64,000 nucleotides of DNA from contig NC_090795.1 in assembly GCF_040054535.1 (NCBI RefSeq), positions 917,501 through 981,500 of the forward strand, read 5' to 3'. The notes below the pieces were generated by a model. The model saw only the letters and a program-made list of their open reading frames with translations. It did not search any database and was not told where the DNA came from. The translations under genes and the position numbers were made by a program. This DNA is from Antennarius striatus (Eukaryota; Chordata; Actinopteri; Lophiiformes; Antennariidae). Positions within the stretch are counted from its first letter, which is position 1, and every line of letters begins with the position of its first letter. Positions 32,701-45,400 of the stretch are shown in pieces.

Positions 32701-35700
32701 CTGGCTTGTTCCCATCAACAAAAACATGGGTCTAAGTTCTGCATTGGTGTGAAAGTGATCGGTTGTTTGTTGTTCTATGTGTGCTGAACCCACAACTTAA
32801 CCAGGGTGAACCTCGCATCACACCTATGGTTAGCCGTGATGCTACATGGGGTAAGCAGCTACAGAAAATGCTTAAGCCTAGTCCATCCCATAACACCTGA
32901 GGGTCATTGAGGCACCACAGACGACCAGTGGTTGTCATCATATGGTGTGTCTTGGGCAATTGAACCTTTCCGGCGCCCATACCTCAGCAGGTCGGATGTA
33001 GTTCAATGTCATATGCAAGTGAAGGAATAAAAATGTTCAGGTGTTAAATATGTAGCTCCACATTAATTCATCGTAGTCAACAAGTTCTGTACTTGAAAAT
33101 GTCAAAAGAAAGTCTAGATACTGACCTGAGAGTCTCGAGTCGACAGTTAGGACTCTGCAGTCCAGCAGACAGCAGCGTCACACCTGACTCTGGCAGGTCA
33201 TCGTTGTAACTCAGGTCCAGCTCTCTCAGATGGGACGGCTTGGACTTCAGGGCAGAGGCCACGACTTGGCAGTGAGTCTCAGAGAGTCCACACCAAGAAA
33301 GTCTGTCAGGACAAACGGATTAGAAAATATACGGGTAAAAAATTTAATTCAGGCATTTAAGTTCAACAGAATTTGTCCACGAGGTAAACAGGTGATTTAA
33401 TTTCTAGTTTTCTTTCTCCCTACCGTCCACTGTTCCTTGTTTGATTGAATCCTTTCAAACCCTTACGAGGTCTCCAGTTCACAAACATGCACTGACGTCT
33501 CACAACCTGTGATACTCTACATAAAAACCAGAACAACTCCCCTCTGGACTTACATCGCCTTTCTGCAGTTCCTCACGGCTGGAATCAGTCGGTGTTGTCC
33601 TTCTATTGATGAGTTATACATCCTCAGGTCCAACTCATCCAGAACCTGGTCTGACAGCTGCAGCACGTAGGCCAGACCAGAGCAGTGGATCAGTGAGAGT
33701 TCCTTCTCTGACTTGTTCTCTGACTTCAGGAACTCTTGTATCTCCTGATGGACTGATTGGTCCTTCAGCTCCATCAGACAGTGGAAGATGTTGATGCTCC
33801 TGTCAGGAGAGATATTTTTGCTGTTCATCTCCTTCAAGTTGATGATGGCTCTCTGTAAGACTCTTGGACTGTTGTCCATCTGACCCAGCAGACCCCCCAA
33901 GAGTTTCTGGTTGGACTCCAAAGACAAGCCATGAAGGAAGCGGACCAACAGGTCCAGGTGACCATTTTCATTTTCAAGGGATTTCTCCATGGCTCTCCTC
34001 AGGAAGACATCAAGAGGTGAGTCATTGTAGTTTGGTCCCAGGAACGCCTTCAGAACTTTGGTGTTCCTGCTGGTGTAGCAGTGGATCATGTAGACTCCAG
34101 CCAGGAACTCCTGAAGGCTCAGATGGACAAAGCAGTAGACGCTTTTCTGGTGGATGACACACTCTGTCCTGAAGATCTCTGTACAAACTCCTAACTTCAC
34201 CAAGACTTCTGAGACATCAAGACCACACCGCTCCAGGTCTTCTTGGTAGAACATGATGTCTCCTTTGTCCAGATGTTCGAAGGCCAGCCTCCCCAGCTTC
34301 AGAAGAAGATCTCTGTCAGCCTCCATCAGCTCCTGTAGACTCGTCTCCTGTGCTTCACCGGACCTCTGCTTCTTCCTCTTTATCAGGACCATCAGGAAGT
34401 GTGAGTACATGTCTGTCAGGGTCTTGGGCAGCTCTCCTTCTGGGTCTGTGGTCAACATGTGGTCCAGAACTGCAGCAGTGATCCAGCAGAAGACTGGGAT
34501 CTGACACATGATATGGAGGCTCCTGGAGGTCTGGATGTGGGAGAAGATTCTACTGAACTGGTCCTCCTCTCTGAACCTCCTCCTGAAGTACTCCTCCTTC
34601 TGGTCATCGGTGAAGCCTCGGACCTCTGTTACCCTGTCCACATATCTAGGAGGGATCTGATTGGCTGCTGCAGGTCTGGAAGTGATCCAGACGAGAGCCG
34701 AGGGAAGCAGATTCCCCTTGATGAGGTTTGTCAGCAGCTGGTTGACCGAGGACACCTGAGACACATCAGAGATGCGCTTCCTGTTCTTTAAGTCCAATGA
34801 GGGTCTGCTTTCATCCAGGCCATCAAAGATGAACAACAGCCTCCAGGAAGTGATCTTCTCTGCTGTGACCTTCTGGAACGCTGGATGGAAAACACGGAGC
34901 ATCTGGAGAAGACTGTACCGCTCATCTCGGATCAGGTTCAGCTGTCTGAACGATAGTGGGACCACCAGACTGAGGTCTTGGTTCTCCAAGCCCTCGGCCC
35001 AGTCCAGAGTGAACTTCTGGACAGAGAAGGTCTTTCCAACCCCGGCGACGCCGTTGGTCAGAACAACTCGGATGGGCGTCTGCTGGTGGGGTAAGGCTTT
35101 AAAGATGTCGTTGCACCTGATTCTAGTATCCTGGAGGGTCTCCATCCTGGAAGTGGTCTCAAGCTGCCACACTTCATGTTGGGTATTAACGTCTTCACTC
35201 CGTCCCTCTGTGATGTAGAGCTCAGTGAAGATGGTGTTGAGGAGGGTTCCACTTCCTGTTTCATTGGTTCCTTCCATCACACGTTCACATCTCCTCCTCA
35301 GGCTGATCCTGTGTTCTTCCTGAACTTCCTGGAGAACCCTGTCTGCTGAGAGAAGGAACACGTTAAGACCAAAGACCAAGGATCCTGTTTAAACATGGTT
35401 CATGAACCTGGCTGAGACCCTCATCTGGTGCTGGACCAACGTGGGCACTGGGTGTGGAGACCATGTGTTGGACAATGTGACCCAACAACCAACAGGAAAA
35501 CAAAATGTGAAAAAATGATGAATTTAAACAATTCTTGAAAGTTAATGTAACAACAAACAACAACAGACAACAACAGACAACGTGATGTCATCAGCAAACA
35601 GCTGTTACTTTCTACAGTGCTGGACATCGTCCACACTGGGGACAGGAAGTCTCCTGATGTACCTGAACAGGGTGAGACTGGATCCTTCAGGACGTCCACC

Positions 35701-36552
35701 TCCTCTCCCTCCTCCTTCCTGTGGAGATGTAAACATTCTTTAACGCGTTTCATTGGTGGAGACCAACTAAAAGCTCTCAAGATGTTCCTCCTTAGAACTA
35801 AACCCTTCTCGTCTGGTTCAAGTTAAGGTCAGGATGGCTGCTGGTTAACTAACCCAAACCTAATTAACCTGAATGTAGACGAGCTGAAAGCTGGCATCAT
35901 CTTACTGGAGGCGTCGGTCGTCTGAAGGTCCAGGTCCAACGTTGAAGTTCAGAGGCTCGTCTTTGGAGACATTGCTCCTGGCCGACTGACCGGTGGACCC
36001 CAAACCCTCGGTCCTGTGGAGACACATGTTTTACACATGTACAACTAACATGACACACGATCACAATGTCATGGTAACAACACAGCTCATGCTTCTGGAC
36101 TGTTCTCTCCAGGTTTTCCTGACTCCATCAGTCTCTGATGGTCCGGTTCGTCAGGACCAGTGTCTTCAGTTCTTCTAGAGACCCTGTTAAAGCCAATAGC
36201 GTGAAGAAGTCCTGAACCGATAATGTAATAACTTTTGGCCGATTATGTAATAAGTTATTAGTAACTCTAATCCCTAATTATTATATTACTATAAAAAAGT
36301 TATTAAATTATCTGTTCCTATTCATTTTTAGCCACTCTGACCTTTTATACTCTCACGGGCCACATAAAATGATGTGGCGGGCCACGTTTGGCCCCCGGGG
36401 CCTCCAGTCTGACACATGTACATTAGCGGAACATTGCTGAGGGGCTGTTCATGTTAACACCCCCACATTTAGTGGGGGATAAACAACTGGTCTCACCCTG
36501 TCCACCGTGATTCTGGGTCTGCTGGGATCAGTAGTTCTTCTCTGCTGCTCAT
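26484..36552 (-). CDS. nlrp1: NLRP1-type inflammasome receptor: FISNA-NACHT-LRR-FIIND-CARD
   Basis: Cytosolic sensor expected to activate caspase-1-type proteases through its C-terminal UPA-CARD part. Exons in reading order: 36552-36497, 36013-35906, 35718-35663, 35342-33554, 33302-33126, 32564-32391, 31747-31574, 31481-31308, 31216-31043, 30953-30690, 30310-30211, 29116-29064, 28831-28614, 28537-28272, 27673-27563, 27449-27308, 26968-26484. They sum to 4521 nt, 1506 residues, with all junctions in phase. The start [14 protein letters not shown] is the first ATG after an acceptor. The first 73 residues look disordered: there is no N-terminal pyrin domain. FIIND then CARD at the C-terminus separates it from the many fish NLRs that end in B30.2. 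The least certain junction is 30211 to 29116, where a small extra exon could hide in a 1.1 kb intron. Confidence 0.88.
26742..26965 (-). repeat. nlrp1: Coding minisatellite: 12 hexapeptide units (QGGVPA) between UPA and CARD
   Basis: Eighteen-base units read QGGVPA with variants [36 protein letters not shown] and EGGVPA. The frame is kept throughout and joins the CARD without a break. On the plus strand the same array gives a PVLGLR-type shadow frame. Confidence 0.95.
27308..29116 (-). CDS. nlrp1: nlrp1 FIIND (ZU5 + UPA) exons
   Basis: Exons 29116-29064 ([17 protein letters not shown]), 28831-28614 (ZU5: [27 protein letters not shown]), 28537-28272, 27673-27563 and 27449-27308 ([17 protein letters not shown]). 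In related proteins FIIND cuts itself between ZU5 and UPA, leaving the two parts bound until the N-terminal part is degraded. The His needed for this is present ([10 protein letters not shown]). The cleavage-site serine is present in HLSLFGLVW, but the residue before it is Leu where Phe is usual. Confidence 0.9.
30690..33302 (-). CDS. nlrp1: nlrp1 leucine-rich repeat exons (six)
   Basis: Exons 33302-33126, 32564-32391, 31747-31574, 31481-31308, 31216-31043 and 30953-30690. Four are exactly 174 nt, one is 177 and the last is 264. All start after one base of a split codon and end in AG, the standard fish modular LRR exon. Each carries [24 protein letters not shown] and a CRLExLR end. The last one contains an internal 3 x 30 nt expansion with LRLRG-type units. 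Confidence 0.95.
33554..35342 (-). CDS. nlrp1: nlrp1 exon 4: FISNA and NACHT NTPase
   Basis: A single exon of about 596 codons, as in other fish NLRs. It opens with the FISNA segment ([20 protein letters not shown]) and [19 protein letters not shown]. The Walker A loop is GVAGVGKTF and Walker B is [12 protein letters not shown], with the extended acidic pair. The sensor-1 region reads [16 protein letters not shown]. The exon then covers the winged-helix and NACHT-associated helical regions and ends in RNCRKA before the first LRR exon. ATP-binding residues look intact. Confidence 0.95.
36290..36425. mobile_element. Degenerate dispersed repeat in nlrp1 intron 1
   Basis: GGCCACATAAAATGATGTGG followed by GCGGGCCACGTTTGGCCCCC and CTGACACATGTA matches by memory the end of a repeat seen scattered in fish genomes. 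Boundaries not defined. Confidence 0.4.
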
Positions 36553-36689
36553 CGTGGGGTTCCAGATCTTCCCTGGGGGAGGACAGCTCTTACATTCGTG
36601 CTTCAACAAACTGAAGAGGAACAGAGCAGAAAGAACCCTTTGGTGCTGCTGATGACGTCAGAGCCTGAACCCCGGTAACTCTTCTGGAG

Positions 36690-37000
36690 TTGTTGTTAGA
36701 AGTGTCACTTCCTGTTGTGGAACCCGCCACAACCACGTCTGACGTCAGCCGCCACTCCGCGCACCGGAAGTCTGCTTTTAACGGTGTCCGGCTGGACTTC
36801 CAGCAGCCCGGTCGTCCTCAGCTCGGACCGGCCGGTCGGTGAACGCGTCTCAGCTCGACGAGCGGAGTTCACCTGGAGCCTCCTCCCCGGCGGAGACACT
36901 TCCTCCTTCAGCCCGGGACGGTTCCTGGTCCAGGCGCCCCCTGGTGGCGCTGCAGCGACACGGCAGCCCGACAAGAGGGCAGGAGGTCTGGTCTTTCTCC
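36690..37000 (-). promoter_or_regulatory. nlrp1: CpG-rich presumed promoter and 5' UTR of nlrp1
   Basis: CpG-dense segment between the 3' end of kmt2c and the first coding exon of nlrp1. The coding start at 36552 sits inside an exon whose acceptor is CTCCCCCAG, which demands an upstream non-coding exon; this is the only suitable place. The minus-strand open frame at 36705-37022 has no family character. Confidence 0.5.
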
Positions 37001-37320
37001 ACAACACGAGGAGTGGAACCACAGTAGTCCACTAAAGAAGTGAAGAACTCCAAACAGGTTTGATGTTTTAGATTCTTCCCCTCCATGAGCGTCTTTAAGG
37101 TCGTCTCCTGAAAGGGTTTGGTGTTAAAGGAGCTCCCAGAGGTGCTGAGCACTTGTTGGACCTTCACCTTCACTCTGTGGTCCATCTACAGTGGGTTAAG
37201 GTCGGGTCATCTCACACCCCATCACTCCTCCACAGCTCCACAGGGTGGAGAATTAAAGTCGATAACACACACACACACACACACGGGAATAACGAGCAAT
37301 GGTTTCAAGTTGTAAAATAT

Positions 37321-37326
37321 TTTATT
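37321..37326 (-). terminator. kmt2c: Poly(A) signal of kmt2c
   Basis: TTTATT on the plus strand is AATAAA on the minus strand. It ends a roughly 1.0 kb 3' UTR (about 37300-38335) that contains no other open frame with family character. Confidence 0.75.
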
Positions 37327-38335
37327 TTCTGTAAATGATTCTGAATTAGATTCCACATTTTCCCCCCAAAACAACAACAGTCTTCATCATCATCATCACG
37401 CTGTTTATGTCCAATAATAAAAAAAACACAAACAAAAACAAGGCTTTGTGTTGACCAACTGTACAAATGAGCAGAGTCCTGGTGGAGCCTCGTCTGTACA
37501 TGGCAGCAGGACCCCCCCCCCAACTCCACAAAGTGAGAGGAAGAAACACAAAAGGAACACGCCTACAGCCAAAACGCTGGGTAAAAAAACACACACACAC
37601 TCACACACACACACATAGAAGTCCAACGAAGGCCGCGGTGAAAACAAGGAGGAACCTTCCGAGTGAAGGAACGCTCTGGCCGTCAGGTGATGAAGGTGAG
37701 GATGAGGATGTTAAGGTAGCTCTCGGTGGAGTGACTCCTAAACGTTTTTGTCTCCTTTAAATTTATGATACAGATATTTACACGCGTCTTTGAACTCACC
37801 GTGGATTTAGAAAATAGCTTCATTCAGTAATAAATACAAAGAAAAAAAAATCTCTTATTTTACAGGAAGTTAACAAACGGCGGGGAGGAAGAGGAGGAGG
37901 AGGAAGAATCAAGTAACGTTTGTGGGGATTTTGTTTTTGTAGTTTTCCGTTTTGTGTGTTGTTTTTTTAGTGCAACTTTATTGAACCTCCCTTTGAGGAC
38001 GACGACATTCTGATATTTCAGTGGTGTTTTAAACTGACATTTACATCTGTGATCCGCTTTTTACACTCAATATACATAGAGGACCAGCCTCGTCAGGAGC
38101 TCCGCCCCCCTCACCCTGCCCGGCATTAGCCCCGCCCACTTCATATACATATATATATTTATAGATATATGTTTACGGGATACCCCATCAGTTTTATCTT
38201 TGTTCGACTCTGTTGTGATCAAATGAGATATTCTTATCGTGACTTCTGATATGACATTAAGCTCCGCCCACAAAGGGATGGGCGATCGACGTCCAGTTTC
38301 AGCAAAGAGAGAGAGAGCTGCCGGTGGGCGTGGCT

Positions 38336-39562
38336 TCAGTTCATCCATTTGCGACAGTTGACGGCTCCACAGTGACACGGGATCTTATGCTGGTCGTCCT
38401 CCAGGTCGAACTTGTAGTCGTACGACAGCTGGGGGGGCAGAGACAGACACATCATTAACATACTCCCCACCAACCAGATCTGCTCCTCCTCTGAGGGGGC
38501 GGTACCTCTTCTCCCCTCTGGATGCGCCGGCAGGAGCTGATGATGATCTTGTTCTCCCTCTCCACAGTGACCACCTCGGTGATGCAGTTGGGGGCGCACG
38601 AGTGGTTGATGTACCTGCCAATCAATCAAGAGCGTCAGAGCGGGGTGAGGCTGTCAAACGGCGTCCAGGAAGCGACCACCAGGTCACGTGACGCTTCCAC
38701 CAGCATGCGTGAGCCGTACTCACCTGGCCGGTCCTCCGGTGATGGTGGCGTCGATCACGTAGTCGTTGTCAATGCGGAACATGTACACGCCGCGGTTCTG
38801 CAGGGCGAACATCAGGACAGTTAGCTTCTTTTTTGTTAATGCTAACGCGAGAAGGGGTCAGGGGTCGGCCCCGATCGCGGTTCTGGTCCGATACTTTTGT
38901 CTTTAATTCTACTTCCTTGGACAAGCTCCAGCGGTGGAACAAACCGCCGCTCTGCTCTACGTGGCGTTAGCGTTACCTGCGACTCGTACAGCCTCTCCTT
39001 GCGATTGGCTACTTCGCTCCTGATGATGGTACCGATGTACTCGATGACCATGGTGCATTTCTCGATGTCTCTGGCGGCGTACAAACCCAGACCCTGTAAA
39101 CGAGACGCTGGTGAGGGACCGGTTCGTCTCGGCATTGGGGGTTGGGGGGGTTGTGGCGTCTCACCTGGATGCGCGAGCGGGCCAGGTAGACGTTGGTCTT
39201 CCACTCCGCCTTCATGCGTCGGTACTGGGCCGACTTGGAGTGGCGGCCCTGGTGCGCCCCGGCGACGGACTCCCCCGGGGACAGAGAGAGGACGCCGGGC
39301 ACCAGGCCCACGATGGAGCCCACGGAGCCCTGGCACCGGGACGCCACGCTGGTCACCAGGTTGGGTCTGAGAGAGATCGGGTTAGTCCACATCGGTCCAC
39401 TAGAGTGGGCGGGGTCAGGGCGAGGGGGTGGGACCTCTTACCTCTTGGACTGGCAGGCTTTGGGTTCGGTGCGGGCCGAACCCGACGGGTTGAAGGCCAG
39501 GGGCCACTCCATGAGGGGGTTCCTGCCGTAACGGAAGGTGTAGCGCTCGCAGGTCTCCACAC
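38336..39562 (-). CDS. kmt2c: kmt2c SET and post-SET exons
   Basis: Exons in reading order: 39562-39442, 39366-39165, 39093-38977, 38797-38724, 38614-38506, 38428-38336. The WDR5-binding type segment is followed by [36 protein letters not shown], the SAM/lysine channel motif [12 protein letters not shown], and [13 protein letters not shown]. Post-SET zinc ligands are CHCGAVNC, followed by RKWMN-stop. Catalytic residues (NHSC and the YDYKF tyrosine) are intact. The 202-nt exon has [20 protein letters not shown] where mammals have a different sequence; the frame is kept. Confidence 0.97.
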
Positions 39563-39591
39563 CTGGCAGCTACACCCACAGCGGAGTCAGA

Positions 39592-39649
<58 letters not shown>

Positions 39650-42457
39650 CCTACAGACTCGATGATGCGGGTCACTGCAGACGTGGTCAACCCAAACAGA
39701 TCCTCTCCTTTCAGGTAAACAGGGAACAGCTTCAGGGCCCCGCTGGCGGCCCTCATCTGGGCCACCGGCTCCAGGATCTGGTCCCACACGTCTGGAGACG
39801 AAGGCGTCATCATCATCATCGTTATCATTGTCGTTCACCTGATCGACGAGGCACAGGCGCGGCTTACCTTTGGGCGTGGCCCCGGTCAGGACCAGGTCCT
39901 CGTGGCCCCTCTCCACCACCTTGACCTTGAACAGCGGCCGCCCCCCCTGCTCCTCGATGCAGCACACGTACTTGCAGCGCCTGCCGCCGTGGCGCATGCT
40001 CCAGTAGAAGCGGTTGGCGTGGTAACCGATGGGGTAGATGGCGGCCTGGCTGTGGAAGGAGCTCATCTGCTGGGGGAGGAGCCTGCCGACGGAGCGGAAC
40101 AGCAGGCTGCCCACGCGGAACGTGTGCTGGCGCTCGCCGCGCTGCACCAGGGCGGCGATCTGCCGCGCCTCGTCCCGCTGCACGAACACGCGCCGGAACA
40201 CGGCGAAGCAGCGCAGCTCCGAGTCGTAGGGGTCGGAGGTCGCTGTCGCCGCATCGGGGGGCGGCACCAGCGTGGACGTGGGGGAGCAGCTGGAGGATTT
40301 ATCCCCGCCCAGAGGAACCGTCCTGGGCTTGTGGAGGTGGCAGAGCATCGTCTTGTCCTGGGGGGCCAGGAAACGTGGTGTGTGTGAGAGCCTGTGACGT
40401 TAGACGGGGCGTGTCGGTGGGCGGAGTCAAGTGGGTACCTTGAAGAAGGTGCAGTGGGCCTGCAGGGCGCAGGTGAAGTGGTAGGTGTTGGTGCAGCGGA
40501 GGCGGTTGCAGCCGCTGGTGGCGCCGGTGCGCTGGCAGTGGGCGCAGCGCAGCGCCAGCCCCCGCCTCAGCGCCAGCTCCACGTTGATCAGCGCCCCCGC
40601 CTGCGTCTCGTACACCTCGCTGGACCACAGCGCGCAGTTCAGGTGCACCTGAGACGCAGAGACCAGGTGCGTGAGAACCGCCCTGCTTCACCTGGGGGGG
40701 GGGGGGGGGGGGCAGAGGGGGCGGGGACTCACCCACAGATCCAGGTCCAGGTTCAGGAGGCGGGCCGGCCCGTCCGTCTGCCCGTCGCCCTGCTGGCTGC
40801 AGAAGCAGCAGCGCCGCTGGTCTCTAGGCAACGGGTCGGGATGGAGACACGCCCCCAGCTTCTTCAAGAGTGCATCCACTTCGTCTTCCGTCGGCATGGC
40901 GACCGCCTCGTTAGGAACGCAGGGCCCCCTGCGTGGGGAGAGGAGGAGGAGGTGAAGGACGGCGCTAACAAGTTAAGCGGGCGCATAACGGCGATGCTAG
41001 CAGGCTAACCTGCTGAGCGTGACGCTAAAGCTCCAGCGTCTCCAGCGGCAGCTCTTCATCCGCTTCAGGAGGCGGGACGGCGGAGACTCCTCCCCACCCG
41101 GGACCGCCCGGGGGTGTGGCTTTAACTTCACCTTTACCTGTAAACATCGATCGTCTTTATCGATCGACCCCGTCCAATCGATCGATCGGCAGTCGCTCCA
41201 CAGCCGGGCGTCACCCACCTTCAGGCTGTCCACGCGCGGGCGTGTTTCCATGGTGATGGTGGAGGCGGAGGGGAAGGCCAGCGGAGGGGAGGGGGAGGAG
41301 CCGGCGGGCTGCGAGGAAGGGGCGTGAAGGAGGGAGTGGACGGCGATGGAGGACATGTTGTTGGCGTAGTTGTGCTGCATCCGGCCGGGGGGGGCGCGCT
41401 CCGAACCCGACGGGAGCTTGGCGTCCGACGTGTGGAGGGCGGAGCAGTTGGTGCTGCAGAACACCAGGCTGGACCCGGGTCTGGACGGCCCCTCCTGTGA
41501 CACACACACACACAAAAACACACACACAAAATAGTCAGTAATAGACTGGAACATGAATTTACATGTAGTCCTCAACATACAAACACGACTGGTCCCTAGG
41601 GGTTGTTCATAAGTTGAATAGTTTGTCAGTTGAATTGTTCGTAAGTTGAATAGTTTGTAAGTCATTTATTAAATGTTAATCTGTAACCTTCATCTGAGGT
41701 CATTTAAATGTCATTACTTCACGTCTTCTTCACCTGTTTGAGCTCCCTGACGATGCGGACTCCGTTTCCCAGAAGCCTCTTGCAGTAGCTGCAGCACTGA
41801 GGTCTGACAGCGGCGGCGGCGCCATGTTGGATGTAGTCCATTCTTACACCTGCGAGCAAACCAGAACAGTGTTGACGAACGACGGGAGGAAGAGGAGGGT
41901 GAGAGGAGCGCGAGGGAAGAAGGCTACGCACCGGCGCCCCCAGCAGGAAGAGCAGGAGGAATTCTGGGAGGTCTGCCGACCACGGAACTCTGCAGACACA
42001 TGAAACACGACGACGTCAGAGGAGCAGGAAGTATGTCTGAGAAAGGCACTTCAACTGGCCAATCGCAGCGCGCCGGCGTTGCTGCTGATTCCTGGGAGGC
42101 GTGGCCTTGCCGTGGTGTTTCCTACCTGCATCAACGGAACCCGGACGCCGGCCAGCAGCGCCAAGGAGCTGCGCTCCGGGCCGGGGGGTTGGTTCAGCTT
42201 GTAGTCGCCAGGGACGGGGACCCGCAGGAGCTGCGCCACCGCCGCCATCACCCCCGGCACGTTCTGTTGGGTACAGGTGGAGTGATGTCATCAGGGGGAG
42301 GGACTACTGACGACTCAACACACAGACGGAGATATGCTCACCTGTGCTGCAACTGGGTTCAGGGTTATCGCTATGGTAACCAAGTCTGTGTTTGAACAAG
42401 AGGGAGGCCCCTGCTGGTTAGGCTCCGCCTTCACTTCCTGTTTCAATGCAGAGCCTG

Positions 42458-42488
<31 letters not shown>

Positions 42489-45400
42489 AGATGTTGCTCA
42501 TACTGGCGATACCAATCCATTTCCAGACAGTCATGATCACATGGTCAGTTACAGCCAATCAGAAGCCATCGTTCCTCCATTGTTATTTTTATTCTACTAT
42601 TTCCTCCCAGGCTAAACCGGTAAATCTGGAGCTCCACCCACTCATGACTGACCTTTTCCCCAGGGGCTGGGCATGATGGGTAATGTAGGCGACGGGCAGG
42701 GCGAGGGCGGCTCCAGCTTGACGAAGGAGAGGTCGGGGTACCGGCTGACCTCCAGGTCGGCCACGCTCTCCGGCGACGAGGAGGGGATGAAGCCCTCTGG
42801 GCTGCGGCGCCCGGACGCGTCCTGGACCCTGAGAACCACAACCACACCGTTCTGTCTCCTGTCAGCGTTGTGTTCTGTCGCTACCGTCGCCTCGTCTTAC
42901 CTGAGCTCTTCCTGGTTGTTGTGGGGCGGGGTTGGAAGGGAGGCGGGGATGTCTACGGTCTTGGAGGCGTGGTTTAGAGCCACAAGACCCTCCCCCTTCT
43001 GCTTGACACTCTTGACTGGAGGGAAAAACACACGTTTCTACTGGTTGGATCAGGCCACCCGTCTGCCATCGACGCGGTCGCCGTGGAGACAACCGTTTGC
43101 TCACCTTCCTGCTCGCTCAGCTCCTTCCTGGACAGCTCCTCCGTCGTGGCGAAGCCGTTCACCAGCTTCTGCCTGGCGACGGGTGGCGGTGTGGGGGGGA
43201 GGGAGGCCGGTGGCGTGGGGGGGTTACTGAGGTTGTTCTGCTGGTGACACAGACGGGGGTGAGCTACAGCTGCACGACTGTAGTACGATAGTGTGACTGT
43301 AGTACGATAGTGTGACTGTAGCACAATAGTGTGACTGTAGCACAATAGTGTGACTGTAGTACGACTGTAGTACTGCTGTAGTACGACTGTGGTACAATAG
43401 TGTGACTGTAGTACGACTGTAGTACAACAGTGTGACTGTAGTACGCCTGTAGTACTGCTGTAGTACGACTGTAGCCCCGCTGCGGCGCACCTTGTAGATG
43501 AGCTGGGAGTAGTAGTCGGTGACTCCGTCCAGGCAGGCATTCCCGAAGGAGCCGGTCAGTCTGGAGTCTCGGCCCAGAGAGGAGCTGCCGTAGGGGGGGA
43601 ACAGACCCAGGTCCACACCCAGCACTGGCTCCATGAGGGGCAGCACTGACAGCTGATGGGGGGGCACATTCATCAATACAGTCGTTTGTCACGAGCTTGG
43701 AGATTGGAGGTGGGCGTGGTTTCACTAATGGGAGGGGGGCGATTCATCTACCTGTGCGAGGTGTGTCATCAGCGGGTCGGACGAGACAGCGTCGGTGGGG
43801 GTGTGGAGCCCCTCCTCCTCCCTCTTCCTCCTTTTGGCTTTGGGCGGGGCTCTGTCCTTCTCTGGCCGGGCAGGTCTCTTGCAGCGCTGCGTCTTCTTCT
43901 TGCCGGACGGATCCAGGAGGTCCGGACTGTTCACCTGGGGGGGGGCACAAGACCGACACCGACACTGAGTCGACAGCTCTACCAAAAATTAGCGGTAAAT
44001 ACTTCCCAGAGGCCCCGCCCCCACCATGTTGTCCCGGGAACCGGGCTGGTCCTCCTCCTCGGACAGCTGCCGGCGGGCGGAGGGCGAGGACGTCGGGGAG
44101 GTCTTGTCTTTAAGCAAGTGTCGGAGCAGCTCCTTCCCGCTGTCGCCATCTTTCCCGTTGCCGTGGATAGGAGAGGGGGCGGAGACAACCTCAGCCACGC
44201 CTTCTTCCATCTTCACCACGCCCCCCACGCAGGCTCCTCGCTCCACACGCTCCTCCTGAAAGGACGGAGAGGAAACCGAACCCTGAGAACCCGTGCGGAC
44301 GATCCGACCGGAGCTACACGACGGGCGCCTCACCTTGACGTCCAGGGGCGCGGCGGCCGGGTGGGGGCCCCTGGGGGACTCCACGCCCAGGACCAGGCCC
44401 CTCTGCTGGGCCGGGGACACGACGGACAGCTGCTTCTCCAGCTCCGACGACGGAGCCAGACCGCAAAGGGAGGCGTTCAGTGAGAAGGACAGATCCGATT
44501 GGTCCACGTTACCCTGGGTGGGCGTCGAGCAGGAAGTGTCCGAGACGGTCGGCGTGGGCGGGGCCGTGGTGTCGTCAGAGTGGCAGGACAGCGGCGTCCT
44601 GTCCCCGCCTCCTCTGGCCATCACCTCGTCTCCGTCTCTCTTCCTGCTCCTCCTCTTCTTGGCCTTGTCGTCGGGAATGATGTCGGAGTAGAGCTGGATG
44701 AGGGAGGCCCCGCCCGCAGAGGCGGAGCAGGAGAAGGAAGGGGAGGGGCAGGAGGACGACTCTGGTCCGAAGCGATGCGGCTGACCTCCGGCCACGACCG
44801 CCGCGCCCATCCCGGCTGGTCGGACTTGCGTTTGCGTCGTGGGTCCGGCGGGACCCGAGAACCTCGGTCTAGTTGGGAGGTTGGACGGCGCCGTGTCGAG
44901 GGGGGGCGCGGCCTCAGGCCTGCCGTGTTCTACCTGTGGTAGACCTGGAGTGGGCGGAGCTCCGGAGAACCCTTGGTGGAGGCTCGCCTGCTGCGCGAAC
45001 GGCGCTGCCAGACCCTGAGGTCTAGAAGCCGGGGGCGACTGCAGGAAGTCCTGGGGCAGCTCGGAGCTGAAGAACGACATCTGGGACAGGTTGTCCCCGC
45101 CGCCCGGAGCCGGCGCCGGCCCGGGGTGGCCCCCGGGTCTGGGCGTTTGCCCGACGTGCGCCGCCGTCAGAGCGCCGGATGGCGGGACGGCCGCGACTCC
45201 CAGGAGGCCTTGCTGCTCCAGCTCCAGCCTCTGCTGCAGGGCGCGGTGACGCTCCACCTGACGGGGACCAGAAGAGGAAGTTAGCGACACGCTACGTTAG
45301 CGACACGCTACGTTAGCGACACGCTACGTTAGCGACACGCTATGTTAGCGACGCGCTACGCTAGCGACGCGCCCCACCTCCTGCATCAGCTGCACCCGCT

